A stretch of DNA of 42,965 nucleotides from Lysobacteraceae bacterium (GTDB lineage: Bacteria > Pseudomonadota > Gammaproteobacteria > Xanthomonadales > Ahniellaceae): contig PVBP01000017.1 of NCBI GenBank assembly GCA_002995625.1, forward strand, positions 1 to 42,965, in the 5' to 3' direction. Shown here one piece after another: positions 35,573 through 42,965 of the stretch (positions are counted from its first letter, which is position 1; each line of letters opens with the position of its first letter). A program made the translations under genes and the position numbers. The notes below the pieces were generated by a model. That model was not told the origin of the DNA. It searched no databases and saw only the letters and a program-made list of their open reading frames with translations.

Positions 35573-36136
35573 TCAGCGCACGCGGAAGAAGCCGCCGCCG
35601 CCCGACATCTCGCGGTCGCGCTCGCGGCGCCGGCGCATGCGCTGCTGCAGCTCCTGGCGCTGCTCCTCGAGCCAGTCGACGCGCCCGATCGTGGCCGGAT
35701 CGACGCCGTGCTTTGCCGCCTCGGCGGTGCGGAAGCGGCAGAAGTCCTCGTAGGCCTCGACCTCGTGCTTCAGCTCGCGCACGCACAGCTCGATCATGAT
35801 CGCGTCGTCGAGATAGCCGACCACCGGGATGTGGTCCGGAATCACGTCGCTCGGATCGGCGAAATAGGTCAGCGCCGTCAGCACGCGGGCGCGGTCCTCG
35901 TCGGCGAGGCCCCAGCCCTCGTCATGGACCATCCGGATCAGCGAGTCGAGCTTCGACAGGCGCTCGGCGATGAAGTCCGGCGCCTTTCGCGCGCGCGCGC
36001 CCTCGACCAGCCTGCCGGCGGCGTCGGTGATCTCGCGCGGCGACTTGCCGGCGGCGAGCGACTGGGCGCGGCGCAGCGCCTCGGTGAAGTGATCGAGGTC
36101 GTTGTCGGAGAGTTCGATCGTCAGATTCAGCGACAT
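35573..36136 (-). CDS. YkvA-family protein (DUF1232)
   Basis: A 187-residue protein. The core DUF1232 pattern is ALTYFADPSDVIPDHIPVVGYLDDAIMI (about 92-119), a helical hairpin normally predicted as membrane-associated. Before it is a helical N-terminal region (1-90), and after it a long charged helix (about 125-180, WLEEQRQELQQRMRRRRERD) ending GGGGFFRVR. The family's function is unknown. It is larger than the small YkvA proteins of Bacillus. It has its own -10-like box (TAGGCT, complement of 36173-36178). Confidence 0.87.
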   Translation of the reverse strand: MSLNLTIELSDNDLDHFTEALRRAQSLAAGKSPREITDAAGRLVEGARARKAPDFIAERLSKLDSLIRMVHDEGWGLADEDRARVLTALTYFADPSDVIPDHIPVVGYLDDAIMIELCVRELKHEVEAYEDFCRFRTAEAAKHGVDPATIGRVDWLEEQRQELQQRMRRRRERDREMSGGGGFFRVR

Positions 36137-36172
36137 GGGGCGTGGCGTCCACGGGCCGGGAAAGAGCGCCAG

Positions 36173-36178
36173 AGCCTA
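36173..36178 (-). promoter_or_regulatory. -10-like box before the YkvA-type gene
   Basis: TAGGCT on the minus strand lies 36 bases before the start codon. The same hexamer precedes the PhoA-fold gene. No good -35. Confidence 0.3.
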
Positions 36179-36198
36179 GCACCGCGACGGCCTCGCGA

Positions 36199-36873
36199 TC
36201 ATCGCCCGGACGCGCCGCCAGCGGACGCCCCGTCGGTCGCGCGGCCTCCGACGGCGATCCGCAGCTGGACCCGGTCCGCGACCGCGTGACGCTCGGCCCG
36301 CATGCCGAACTCGGTCCGGCGGACGCTGCCCTGGAGCGCCAGCGCGCACGGCCGCGCGGGGTCGAGCGGGCAGTCGCCTCCGAGCAGCCGGAACGCGACC
36401 GGTCGCCGCACGCCGCGCAGGGTCAGCTGGCCGTACAGCACGCCGCCCGAGGCCAGCACGTCGAGCGGCACGTCGTCGGCCCGGAAGCGCGCTTCCGGAT
36501 GCCGATCGGCGTCGAAGAAGGCCGGCGACAGCGCCCAGTCCGCGTGCGCGGCGCTGTCCATCGCGAGGCTGGTCAGGTCGACCGCGGTGTCGATCCGCGC
36601 CGCGCCGCGTGCCCGATCGATGTCGATCTGGCCATGGACGCGATCGAAGCGCCCGGAGATCGTGATCACCGCGAACACACGGGTCCGGAACTCGGCTTCC
36701 GACGCGTCGCCGTCGATCACCCAGCGTTCGATCCCCGCCGCGCGCTCGGCGTCGGGACCCGCGGCCACGGCCGGCCCGGCGAGAGCCCAGAGGCCTACCG
36801 CCACCGTCGAGAGCCGCAGCGCAGTCCAGCCCGCGCCGACCCGCACCGCGGTCGGACGCGGTCTCCGGCTCAC
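36199..36873 (-). CDS. Exported YceI-family lipid-binding protein
   Basis: A 224-residue periplasmic protein with an n-region rich in arginine (start VSRRPRPTAVRVG) and a signal peptide ending near 40 (ALAGPAVAAGPD). The YceI lipocalin-like barrel (about 48-210) is recognisable from WVIDGDASEAEFRTRV, the RFDRVHGQIDIDRARG pattern, HPEARFRADDV, YGQLTLRGVRRPVAFRL and FGMRAERHAVADRVQLRI. YceI proteins bind isoprenoid or other amphipathic molecules. It starts with GTG at 36873, inside the stop of the SixA-like gene (GTGA), so it is translationally coupled to it. It is the last gene of the protease-sixA-yceI run. Confidence 0.87.
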   Translation of the reverse strand: MSRRPRPTAVRVGAGWTALRLSTVAVGLWALAGPAVAAGPDAERAAGIERWVIDGDASEAEFRTRVFAVITISGRFDRVHGQIDIDRARGAARIDTAVDLTSLAMDSAAHADWALSPAFFDADRHPEARFRADDVPLDVLASGGVLYGQLTLRGVRRPVAFRLLGGDCPLDPARPCALALQGSVRRTEFGMRAERHAVADRVQLRIAVGGRATDGASAGGASGR

Positions 36874-37331
36874 GGCGACCAGAACTCCCGGACCCGCGCG
36901 ACGCCCGGTCCGAACTCCGCGCCGTCCGGGATCGCGAGATGCACCAGTCCCGCGGTCGGCAACCCGCGTGGCGCGTCGGAATGACCGTCGACGAGGAATG
37001 CCACGAGCTGCTCGAGTCCCGGATTGTGACCGACCAGCAGCACCGGCTCCGGCCCGCCGTCGATCAGTGCCGCGAGGGTTCCCGGCAACGCCTCGTAGAT
37101 CGACGGCTCGAACGTGGGCTCGATGCCCGGCAGCGCCAGCGCGAGCGTCTCGCGCGTGCGCCGCGCCGGCGAGCACAGCACGCGCGCGAAGCGCAGCCCG
37201 CTCGCGGCCAGGTGCTGCCCGACGCGCGTGGCATCGGCGCGGCCGCGCGGCGAGAGCGGTCGCTCGAAATCTCCGCCGCCGGCGTCCGGCTCGGCGTGGG
37301 CGTGACGCAGCAGCACGACCGTGCGGGTCAC
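36870..37331 (-). CDS. SixA-like histidine phosphatase
   Basis: A 153-residue phosphoglycerate mutase-fold phosphatase. The catalytic RHG-type motif is R9-H10-A11 in VVLLRHAHAEP. SPRGRADATRVGQHL, VLCSPARRTRETL, the acid residue region in PSIYEALPGTL, and the second histidine in LLVGHNPGLEQL are all present. SixA removes phosphate from phosphohistidine on HPt domains and PTS proteins. It begins with GTG at 37331 inside the stop of the large protease gene (GTGA) and overlaps yceI in the same manner. Why a cytoplasmic phosphatase is coupled to two exported proteins is unclear. Confidence 0.9.
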   Translation of the reverse strand: MTRTVVLLRHAHAEPDAGGGDFERPLSPRGRADATRVGQHLAASGLRFARVLCSPARRTRETLALALPGIEPTFEPSIYEALPGTLAALIDGGPEPVLLVGHNPGLEQLVAFLVDGHSDAPRGLPTAGLVHLAIPDGAEFGPGVARVREFWSP

Positions 37332-40300
37332 GGCGCCGGCACCAGATTGATCAGCGGGATGTTCGATCGCGTCCAGGTGCCGCCGCCGACCGAGGCCGGC
37401 AGGGTCAGCGTGGTCGAGTAGGTCGCGGCATTCGGGCCCTGGAAGTTGAGCTGCAGGCTGCCGGCGGCCTGTGCGGTCGACAGCCAGTCCGGCAGGCGTG
37501 CGCAGGTCGGGCAGTGGGTATGGATCGTGAACTGGGCGGAGGTCACGGGATTGGCCGCGTCGACCTGCCCCAGCGTCCACACCGGTTGGCCGGCCGCGTT
37601 GTAGACATAGTGCACGAAGAAGAACTCGGTGCCACTGCCACCCGACTGGTTCGGGAACTCGTCGATCGCGAGCCCCCACCCGGCGGAACCGGGTTCGTTC
37701 GCGCCACCCCACGCGCCGATCCGCGGCAACGGCGGCCTCGCGAAGCGCAGGACCTGGCGCTCGCCGAAGGGCTGTCCGTCGATCGTCGCGGTCAAGACCA
37801 GCTCGGAGGGCGACAGGTAGCTGACGACGCCCTGCCCGACGACGCGGCCGGTCGCGACCGCCGTCGCGGGGTCCTGGGTGAAGCGGAAGACCTGCACCTC
37901 GGCCTGGCTGCCGACCCGGCGGTCGGTGAAGTCGCCCTGCAGGATCAGCCACGACGGCCGCCGGTCCGGCGTGCCGGTGTACCACTGGCCGAACAGCACC
38001 GGGTTGCGGCCGGCAATCGGCACCTCGACGACGTTGATCGCGTTGCCGTCACGATCGAAGTTCGTGTAGAAGCCGCGCGGCAACGGGGTCGCGGCCGGCA
38101 GCGCCGGGCACGCGGTCGAGACCTGGCAGTTGCCGCCGCTGCCGACCGTGCCGCTGAAGAGCGTGGTCGCGCCGACCAGCGAGGCGCGCGCCGACTCCAC
38201 GGTGCCGAGGTAGCGGACGCCGAGCGGCGCGCCGCACGCGGCATTCCGATCGACCTCGAACTCGATCTGGCGCGTGGTGCTCGCGCCCGGCGCCAGCGAG
38301 GCGATCGCGCTGGCGGGCGTCGCGATCGAGAAGTTCGCGGCGCGCAGCTGCGGCGGCAGCGTGCTCGGGTGGTAGAAACACACCGCGCGGTTGGCCGGAG
38401 CGCGCCCGGAGACGTTGCACGCATACTCGAGGCCATCGCTCGCGGTCGGATTGCGCTGGCCGATCGTCGCCGAGCCGCCTTCCAGCGGGTCGGCCGACAG
38501 GTACTGGTGAACGATCGCCCAGCTGCGGTCGTAGATGATGGTCTGGAACGTGAACGCGGGCGTCGAGGCACCCTGGTCGAAGCGCTCCATGTCGCGCCAC
38601 GTGAACACCGTGCAGCCTTCCGCCGGCGCGCCGGCGAAGAGCGGCCGCGGACAGGTCGCGAAGAACTCGCGGTAGAGCCCGCCGGCCGCGGTGTTGCGGA
38701 CCACGAGGTCGTCGTGCAGCGGATCGATGCGACCGCCGACGCTGCCCTGCCCCGGCGGCACCAGTCCGCAGGCGTTCTGGAAGTTGCCGCCGGTGTCGGC
38801 CAGACCGGTCGAGAGATAGCCGTTGGTCGACATCACGAGCTGCGTGATCCGCTCGCCGTAGAAGTCGAGCCCGTTCGGGCCGAGCGCGAGCGGGTTCGCC
38901 GCGCGGCCATCGTCCCGGGCCGGGAAACCGGGACCGGCCGCCGTCAGCGGCTGCGGCTGGACGCCGGCGCTGACCGGGATCGCCTGGAACCCGCACGCGG
39001 GCGAGGTCGAGTCGACCACCTGGTTGCCGAAGCCGTCGCGGCCGACATTGGCCAGCGTCGTGACCCGGCCGAAGCTCGCGATGCCGTTCGAGACCGCCTG
39101 CGCACCGGCCTGGTTGGTCAACGTGACCGGGATCCGCCAGCGTTCGCCCGGCTCGATCACGTTGTCGCCATCGCCGCAGACCTCGACCGGCGCGCCGGCG
39201 GTCGCGCGCACGTCGGGCGCGAGGATCGTCACCGCGCGCTGCGCCTGTCCGACGCAGCCGGTCGCGTCGGTGACGCGGACCTGCGCGTTGATCGTGCCGC
39301 CCTGCGCGTACTGCGCGGTCTGCGTGACGGCACCGCCGACGCCGGTCACGGTGCGGTCGATCGCGCCGTCGCCCTCGACGTCCCACTCGACCCGGAACGG
39401 ACCCGAGCCCGCTGGCGTGACCCGCAGCGTGACCACGCTGCCGGCGACCGCGGTCGCCGGCGCCTCGAAGGTGATCGATGGCGCGGCGCAGCTGCCGATG
39501 CCGTCGACCGTGAGCGCGTTGGTGCCGTCCGGATCGAGATGGTTCGAGAAGCGGTTGGACGCGCCGCCGCCGCCGGTCCAGGCGACGTCGAGCCGCCCGA
39601 AGTAGTCGTCGAGGTCGTTGCCGCAGGCCGCGGCGCCGCCGGACAGGAATCCGATCAGGCGCCGCTGCGGATTGAGCAGGCCCGATCCCGAAGACCCCGG
39701 CTCGGTCGTGCCGAGATCCCAGTCGACCACCCGCCAGTGGAAGCTGCCGGGGACATTGACCGTGGTGTTGTCGATCCGCTGCGGTGGGTCGAGATCGAAG
39801 CTGATCCGCTTCTCGTGGCCCTGCGGGTGATGCACGACGCTGGTCGAGGCCGGCACGGCGGTGCCGCGATCCCAGCCGAGCCAGAACGGGTCGGCGGCGG
39901 CCGGGATCGGGGTGTTGAGCTCGAGCAGCGTCGCATCGCTCGGCGCATGCGTCGCCAGCAGCGTCGCGCCGCCGGTCTGCTCGACCGAGTTGCCGGCGAG
40001 CGGGATCACCTGGCCGTTCTGCGGACTGCCGACGGTGCGGCAGGTCGGGCTCTCGTAGCGCCAGTACAGCACCAGGGAATTCGCCGCCGACTGGGTCGAG
40101 ATGCAGTGGTTCGCGGTCGTGAACAGGCGCCGGCGGTCGCCGCGCGTGGTGTTGACGAGTTGCCCCGAGCAGAGCGATCCGGAAAAGGTCATCCGGGCCT
40201 GGGCGCGGATCGGGTCGCGGATCGGATTGCCCTCCGGGCAGATCGCATCGACGTTGCAGGTGCCGGCCTTGGATAGTGGACTCGACCCGCTCCAGATCTC

Positions 40301-40861
40301 GCGATAGGCCTGGTGCACGGTCCCGAGTTCGAGCACGACGTGCGCCTTCAACGCGGTCGGGACCTCGAGCTCGACCCGCACGCGCGCGCCCTCGACGATC
40401 GGGGTCCAGAACTCGCCGTGGCGGGTGTTGTCGGCGTCGGTCCAGGGTCCCTTGACGGTCGTGCCGTCGCCATTCGCCAGCCACAGCTTCGCGCCGTGCG
40501 GCAGCGAGAAACGGCTGAAGCCGAGATCGACGCCGATCGCGTTCGCGGCGTCGATCTCGAGCCGCCACAGCGAGGTGCCGTCGGGCAGGTCCAGCCACTC
40601 GCCCGGCATCGCCTTCGCGGCCGACTGCACGTCGACCGCGACCTTCGCCGGCAGCGCGTAGCGGAGCGGCCCGGGCGTGGTCCCGAGCGCGGTCTTGCGG
40701 TCCTCGGCCAGCGCCTTCGCGGCGTCGATCGGCGGCAGCACCAGCATCCCGGTCGGCGGCAGCGGCGCCAGCCCGAGCGCGGCGCTCGGCAGTTCGGCCG
40801 CGGCCAGCGGCGTGCTCGCGCCGATCAGACAGGCGATCAGGATTCGGGTCATCGAGCGCAT
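37328..40861 (-). CDS. Large secreted trypsin-fold protease, lysyl-endopeptidase type
   Basis: A 1177-residue exported protease. A signal peptide (1-22, ending PLAAA) is followed by a pro-region to about 195. The S1 catalytic domain (about 196-445) has H252 in TTANHC, D309 in PSDATLLEL and S391 in TEPGSSGSGLL. VVHHPQGHEKRIS, the WTGGG segment and the aspartates of DLDDYFGRLD (the Lys-specificity region of Achromobacter protease I) support the lysyl-endopeptidase type; the specificity-assisting HGG is SGG here. Then come a PKD-like domain (about 461-547), a beta-sandwich region (about 555-860) and a C-terminal region (about 900-1177). The latter has two repeats resembling envelope-protein modules (GFYTNFDRDGNAINVV and GAWGGANEPGSAGWGLAID). 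GGAGG lies 7 bases before the ATG at 40861. Confidence 0.9.
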   Translation of the reverse strand: MRSMTRILIACLIGASTPLAAAELPSAALGLAPLPPTGMLVLPPIDAAKALAEDRKTALGTTPGPLRYALPAKVAVDVQSAAKAMPGEWLDLPDGTSLWRLEIDAANAIGVDLGFSRFSLPHGAKLWLANGDGTTVKGPWTDADNTRHGEFWTPIVEGARVRVELEVPTALKAHVVLELGTVHQAYREIWSGSSPLSKAGTCNVDAICPEGNPIRDPIRAQARMTFSGSLCSGQLVNTTRGDRRRLFTTANHCISTQSAANSLVLYWRYESPTCRTVGSPQNGQVIPLAGNSVEQTGGATLLATHAPSDATLLELNTPIPAAADPFWLGWDRGTAVPASTSVVHHPQGHEKRISFDLDPPQRIDNTTVNVPGSFHWRVVDWDLGTTEPGSSGSGLLNPQRRLIGFLSGGAAACGNDLDDYFGRLDVAWTGGGGASNRFSNHLDPDGTNALTVDGIGSCAAPSITFEAPATAVAGSVVTLRVTPAGSGPFRVEWDVEGDGAIDRTVTGVGGAVTQTAQYAQGGTINAQVRVTDATGCVGQAQRAVTILAPDVRATAGAPVEVCGDGDNVIEPGERWRIPVTLTNQAGAQAVSNGIASFGRVTTLANVGRDGFGNQVVDSTSPACGFQAIPVSAGVQPQPLTAAGPGFPARDDGRAANPLALGPNGLDFYGERITQLVMSTNGYLSTGLADTGGNFQNACGLVPPGQGSVGGRIDPLHDDLVVRNTAAGGLYREFFATCPRPLFAGAPAEGCTVFTWRDMERFDQGASTPAFTFQTIIYDRSWAIVHQYLSADPLEGGSATIGQRNPTASDGLEYACNVSGRAPANRAVCFYHPSTLPPQLRAANFSIATPASAIASLAPGASTTRQIEFEVDRNAACGAPLGVRYLGTVESARASLVGATTLFSGTVGSGGNCQVSTACPALPAATPLPRGFYTNFDRDGNAINVVEVPIAGRNPVLFGQWYTGTPDRRPSWLILQGDFTDRRVGSQAEVQVFRFTQDPATAVATGRVVGQGVVSYLSPSELVLTATIDGQPFGERQVLRFARPPLPRIGAWGGANEPGSAGWGLAIDEFPNQSGGSGTEFFFVHYVYNAAGQPVWTLGQVDAANPVTSAQFTIHTHCPTCARLPDWLSTAQAAGSLQLNFQGPNAATYSTTLTLPASVGGGTWTRSNIPLINLVPAP

Positions 40862-40894
40862 CGGCGCCTCCGGGCATTGCGGCGAGTGGCCGAG

Positions 40895-40900
40895 CGTATA
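40895..40900 (-). promoter_or_regulatory. -10-like box before the secreted protease
   Basis: TATACG on the minus strand lies 33 bases before the start codon; TCGCTT at 18 bases upstream is a poor -35. It would drive the protease-sixA-yceI operon. Confidence 0.35.
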
Positions 40901-40966
40901 ACGCGGCCACGACGGTGCAAGCGACCGCGTCACGCCGCGGTCATCGGCGGTTGCGATGGTCCCGGC

Positions 40967-42277
40967 ATGCTCCCCGCGCCCCGTGTCGTTCCGATCGCCG
41001 TCGCCGCCGTCGCCGCCGTCGCTGCCCTCGTCGTAGGCTGCGCACCGATGCCTGAACCGACGACCTCGCCCGCGCCGACGACCGCTGCAACCGATGCGAC
41101 GGGGCGACCGGACCTGTCCGCGCGCGTGCTGGTGGTCGCGCACCGCGGGGCCAGCGGCTACCGGCCCGAGCACACGCTCGCGGCCTACGAACTCGCGATC
41201 GCGCAGGGCGCCGACTTCATCGAGCCCGATCTCGTGCCGACGAAGGACGGCGAGCTGATCGCGCGCCACGAGAACGAGCTGTCGGCGACGACCGATGTCG
41301 CCGACCGGCCCGAGTTCGCCGACCGCCGCACGGTGAAGACCGTCGATGGCGTGCGGGTCGAGGGCTGGTTCAGCGAGGACTTCACGCTGGCCGAGATCCG
41401 CACGCTGCGCGCGCGCACGCCATGGCCGGCGCTGCGGCCCGAGGCCGCCGCCGAGGACGGCCGGCACGCGATCCCGACCTTCGCCGAGGTGATCGCGCTG
41501 GCCCGCGACCATCCCGGCGTCGGCGTCTATCCGGAGACCAAGCACCCGACCTGGTTCGAGCGCGCCGGCACGCGCCTCGGCGGCGAGCCGATCGCGACCG
41601 ACGTCACTCGCCTGCTGGTGGAAACGCTGGTCGCCGAAGGCTTCACCGACCCCGCGCGGGTCGTGATCCAGAGCTTCGAGGTCGGCAACCTGGTCCGCCT
41701 GCGCCGTGAGCTGCTGCCGGCCGCCGGGCTCGACCTGCCGCTGGTTCAGCTGCTCGGCAACGCCGATCCGGATCGCGCGCGGCCCGGCGACGGATTCTCG
41801 GCGCCGTTCGATCTCGCGGACCCGTTGCTCGATCCGGACACGATCGAGACTCGCTATCCGGGCCTCGCCGAGGCCCTCGGGCGCTCGCCGGTCGGGATCG
41901 GCTACGACGCGCTCGCAACCCCGGCGGCGCTCGCGTGGATGCGCCGCACCTACGCGGACGGCATCGGCCCGTGGATCCCGAACCTCGTCCCGCGCACGCC
42001 GATCCCGGGCGTGCCGCCGGACGCGAACCGGCCGCGCGCGCGACTGACCGGCGCGGTCACCGCCCTCGTCGCCGACGCCCGCGCCGCGGGCCTCGCGGTG
42101 CATCCGTACACGCTGCGCGCCGAGCCGGCCTTCCTCGCACTCGACCAGGCAGGCGACGTCCAGTCGGTCGAGGCCGCCGTGATCCAGCTGCTCTCGCTCG
42201 GCGCGACCGGCTACTTCATCGACCACCCGGATGCCGGGGTCGCGGCGCGCGCGGCGTGGCGCGCCCGCGAGCGGTGA
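40967..42277 (+). CDS. Glycerophosphodiester phosphodiesterase lipoprotein (GlpQ type)
   Basis: Hydrolyses glycerophosphodiesters to glycerol 3-phosphate and an alcohol, outside the cytoplasm. The 436-residue protein has a signal peptide with lipobox (LVVGC, C25), so it is probably anchored. The GDPD TIM barrel shows VVAHRGASGYRPEHT (H59, R60), the metal ligands E86 and D88 in FIEPDLV, and H101 in ARHENEL. GVYPETKHPTWF and VVIQSFE carry further active-site residues. GATGYFIDHPD closes the barrel. The long inserts are typical of GlpQ-like enzymes. Its ATG at 40967 gives the lipoprotein signal. Divergent from the protease. Confidence 0.95.
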   Translation: MLPAPRVVPIAVAAVAAVAALVVGCAPMPEPTTSPAPTTAATDATGRPDLSARVLVVAHRGASGYRPEHTLAAYELAIAQGADFIEPDLVPTKDGELIARHENELSATTDVADRPEFADRRTVKTVDGVRVEGWFSEDFTLAEIRTLRARTPWPALRPEAAAEDGRHAIPTFAEVIALARDHPGVGVYPETKHPTWFERAGTRLGGEPIATDVTRLLVETLVAEGFTDPARVVIQSFEVGNLVRLRRELLPAAGLDLPLVQLLGNADPDRARPGDGFSAPFDLADPLLDPDTIETRYPGLAEALGRSPVGIGYDALATPAALAWMRRTYADGIGPWIPNLVPRTPIPGVPPDANRPRARLTGAVTALVADARAAGLAVHPYTLRAEPAFLALDQAGDVQSVEAAVIQLLSLGATGYFIDHPDAGVAARAAWRARER

Positions 42278-42283
42278 GTCCGC

Positions 42284-42965
42284 TTACCGCCCCGGCACGC
42301 GCTCGAAGCGGTAGCCGGAATACGTGAAGGCGGGCTCGGCGCCGTCGAGGTCGAAGACCAGGCGCTCGCCCTGGTTCGGGCCGAGGCCCTCGGTGACGAC
42401 CGTGGTCGCGTCGATCCGGCGCAGCGGGATCACCGGACGGATGTCGATCACGAACGGGATGCGGTAGGTCGCGACCAGCTGGCCGTCGCGGCGTTCGAGG
42501 CGCACGCGGTCGATCTTCGCATCGCGCAGCAGGCCGTCGGCGTCGACGATGCGGTACTCACCGACCAGGTCGTCGGCCGCCGACGGCGCCGGCTCGTAGG
42601 CGGTGCCGAGCAGGAACCAGCGTTCGGCCGTGAACGCGATCAGCGCGCGGACCTCGCCGATCCGGACCGGCGCGATCGCGACCCGGTCGAGGCGCTCGAA
42701 GCCGACCGGGATCACGCCGAGCAGGTCGTAGCGCGCGCGGAACCAGCCGTCGCCGCGCGGGTCGGCGCGGAAGCGGATCCCGGCGGTGGTCGCGCGGAAG
42801 CCCGGCGCGCGCGGCTCGACGAGGAGCTCGCCGCCCGGGGTCACGTAACGCGGCGCCGGCTCGTCGGGCGCGGCGCCGGGCGGCCACGGCACGCGCTCGG
42901 GCAGAGGCCGGTCGCGGTCGCGCTTCGGCGCCCCGGCGCGGATCGCGAGCAGCGCGTCGAGCGCG
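42284..42965 (-). CDS. Partial gene of unknown function (runs off the right edge)
   Basis: At least 226 residues are encoded; the frame stays open to the window edge, so the true start is outside. The visible part begins ALDALLAIRAGAPKRDRDRP, then has a beta-rich region with LLVEPRAPGFRATTAGIRFR, VIPVGFERLDRVAIAPVRIG and ATYRIPFVIDIRPVIPLRR, ending YSGYRFERVPGR. The alternating hydrophobic pattern suggests a beta-barrel or sandwich domain, but I do not recognise the family. A GTG at 42892 could in principle be a start. It ends 6 bp from the convergent GDPD stop. Confidence 0.6.
   Translation of the reverse strand, partial: ALDALLAIRAGAPKRDRDRPLPERVPWPPGAAPDEPAPRYVTPGGELLVEPRAPGFRATTAGIRFRADPRGDGWFRARYDLLGVIPVGFERLDRVAIAPVRIGEVRALIAFTAERWFLLGTAYEPAPSAADDLVGEYRIVDADGLLRDAKIDRVRLERRDGQLVATYRIPFVIDIRPVIPLRRIDATTVVTEGLGPNQGERLVFDLDGAEPAFTYSGYRFERVPGR

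Noticed and set aside
36302..40276. A 1324-codon plus-strand frame across the protease operon
   Set aside because: It is the antisense shadow of three well-supported minus-strand genes and its translation is Arg/Ala-rich with no domain.
40862..42226. Upstream extension of the secreted protease frame
   Set aside because: It is antisense to the GDPD gene, and the signal peptide plus Shine-Dalgarno at 40861 set the true start.

Overview
The window is about 43 kb of very GC-rich (about 70% by eye), densely coding bacterial chromosome with no rRNA, tRNA, CRISPR array, insertion sequence or prophage that I can see. Gene content points to a gammaproteobacterium, most likely Lysobacterales (Xanthomonadales) or a close relative. 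The clues are argS followed by a SPOR-domain gene, a HolD-like gene directly upstream of rimI, an H-NS-like protein, IPTL-CTERM-type C-terminal tails, a C-terminal IFADSFE tail on an exported enzyme, and a lysyl-endopeptidase-type secreted protease. The assignment is an inference from gene content and not from a marker phylogeny.

Layout. 1-5.0 kb: a beta-hydroxyacid dehydrogenase, an exported PQQ-type sugar dehydrogenase, then (minus) argS with a SPOR protein. 5.0-8.6 kb (minus): cytochrome c lipoprotein, DjlA-like co-chaperone and rpe form a tight run. They are followed by the 3' remnant of a beta-helix/DUF11 surface protein and a response regulator of the type tied to dedicated sortase systems. 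8.7-15.9 kb: purC, a YbaY/YscW-like lipoprotein, an exported alpha/beta hydrolase (minus), the proBA operon and a class V aminotransferase. 16.0-21.7 kb: a divergent PhoA-fold phosphatase, trmL with a small exported protein, an exported protein of unknown function, proS, and an H-NS-like gene behind an unusually AT-rich promoter. 21.8-28.9 kb: a ThrE-type exporter, EamA transporters, a DUF4124 protein, the coupled run pssA-holD-rimI, and a second alpha/beta hydrolase. 28.9-34.4 kb (minus): a LamG protein with an IPTL-type tail, valS, a gene-free palindrome-rich stretch of about 660 bp, then arfB with a PlsC-type acyltransferase. 34.5 kb to end: PhzF-like protein, YkvA/DUF1232 protein, a translationally coupled operon (secreted protease - SixA-like phosphatase - YceI), a glycerophosphodiester phosphodiesterase lipoprotein, and a partial unknown gene running off the right edge.

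Most genes are housekeeping: translation (argS, proS, valS, trmL, arfB), proline and purine synthesis, phospholipid synthesis (pssA) and replication (holD). Between them sit several exported or surface-anchored proteins. The points most worth a second look are: the orphan PdsR-like regulator beside a truncated surface-protein gene, the PhoA-fold enzyme that has lost all three zinc-binding histidines, the cryptic holD gene, the palindrome cluster upstream of valS, and a recurring -10-like box placed so close to several start codons that their mRNAs may be leaderless.
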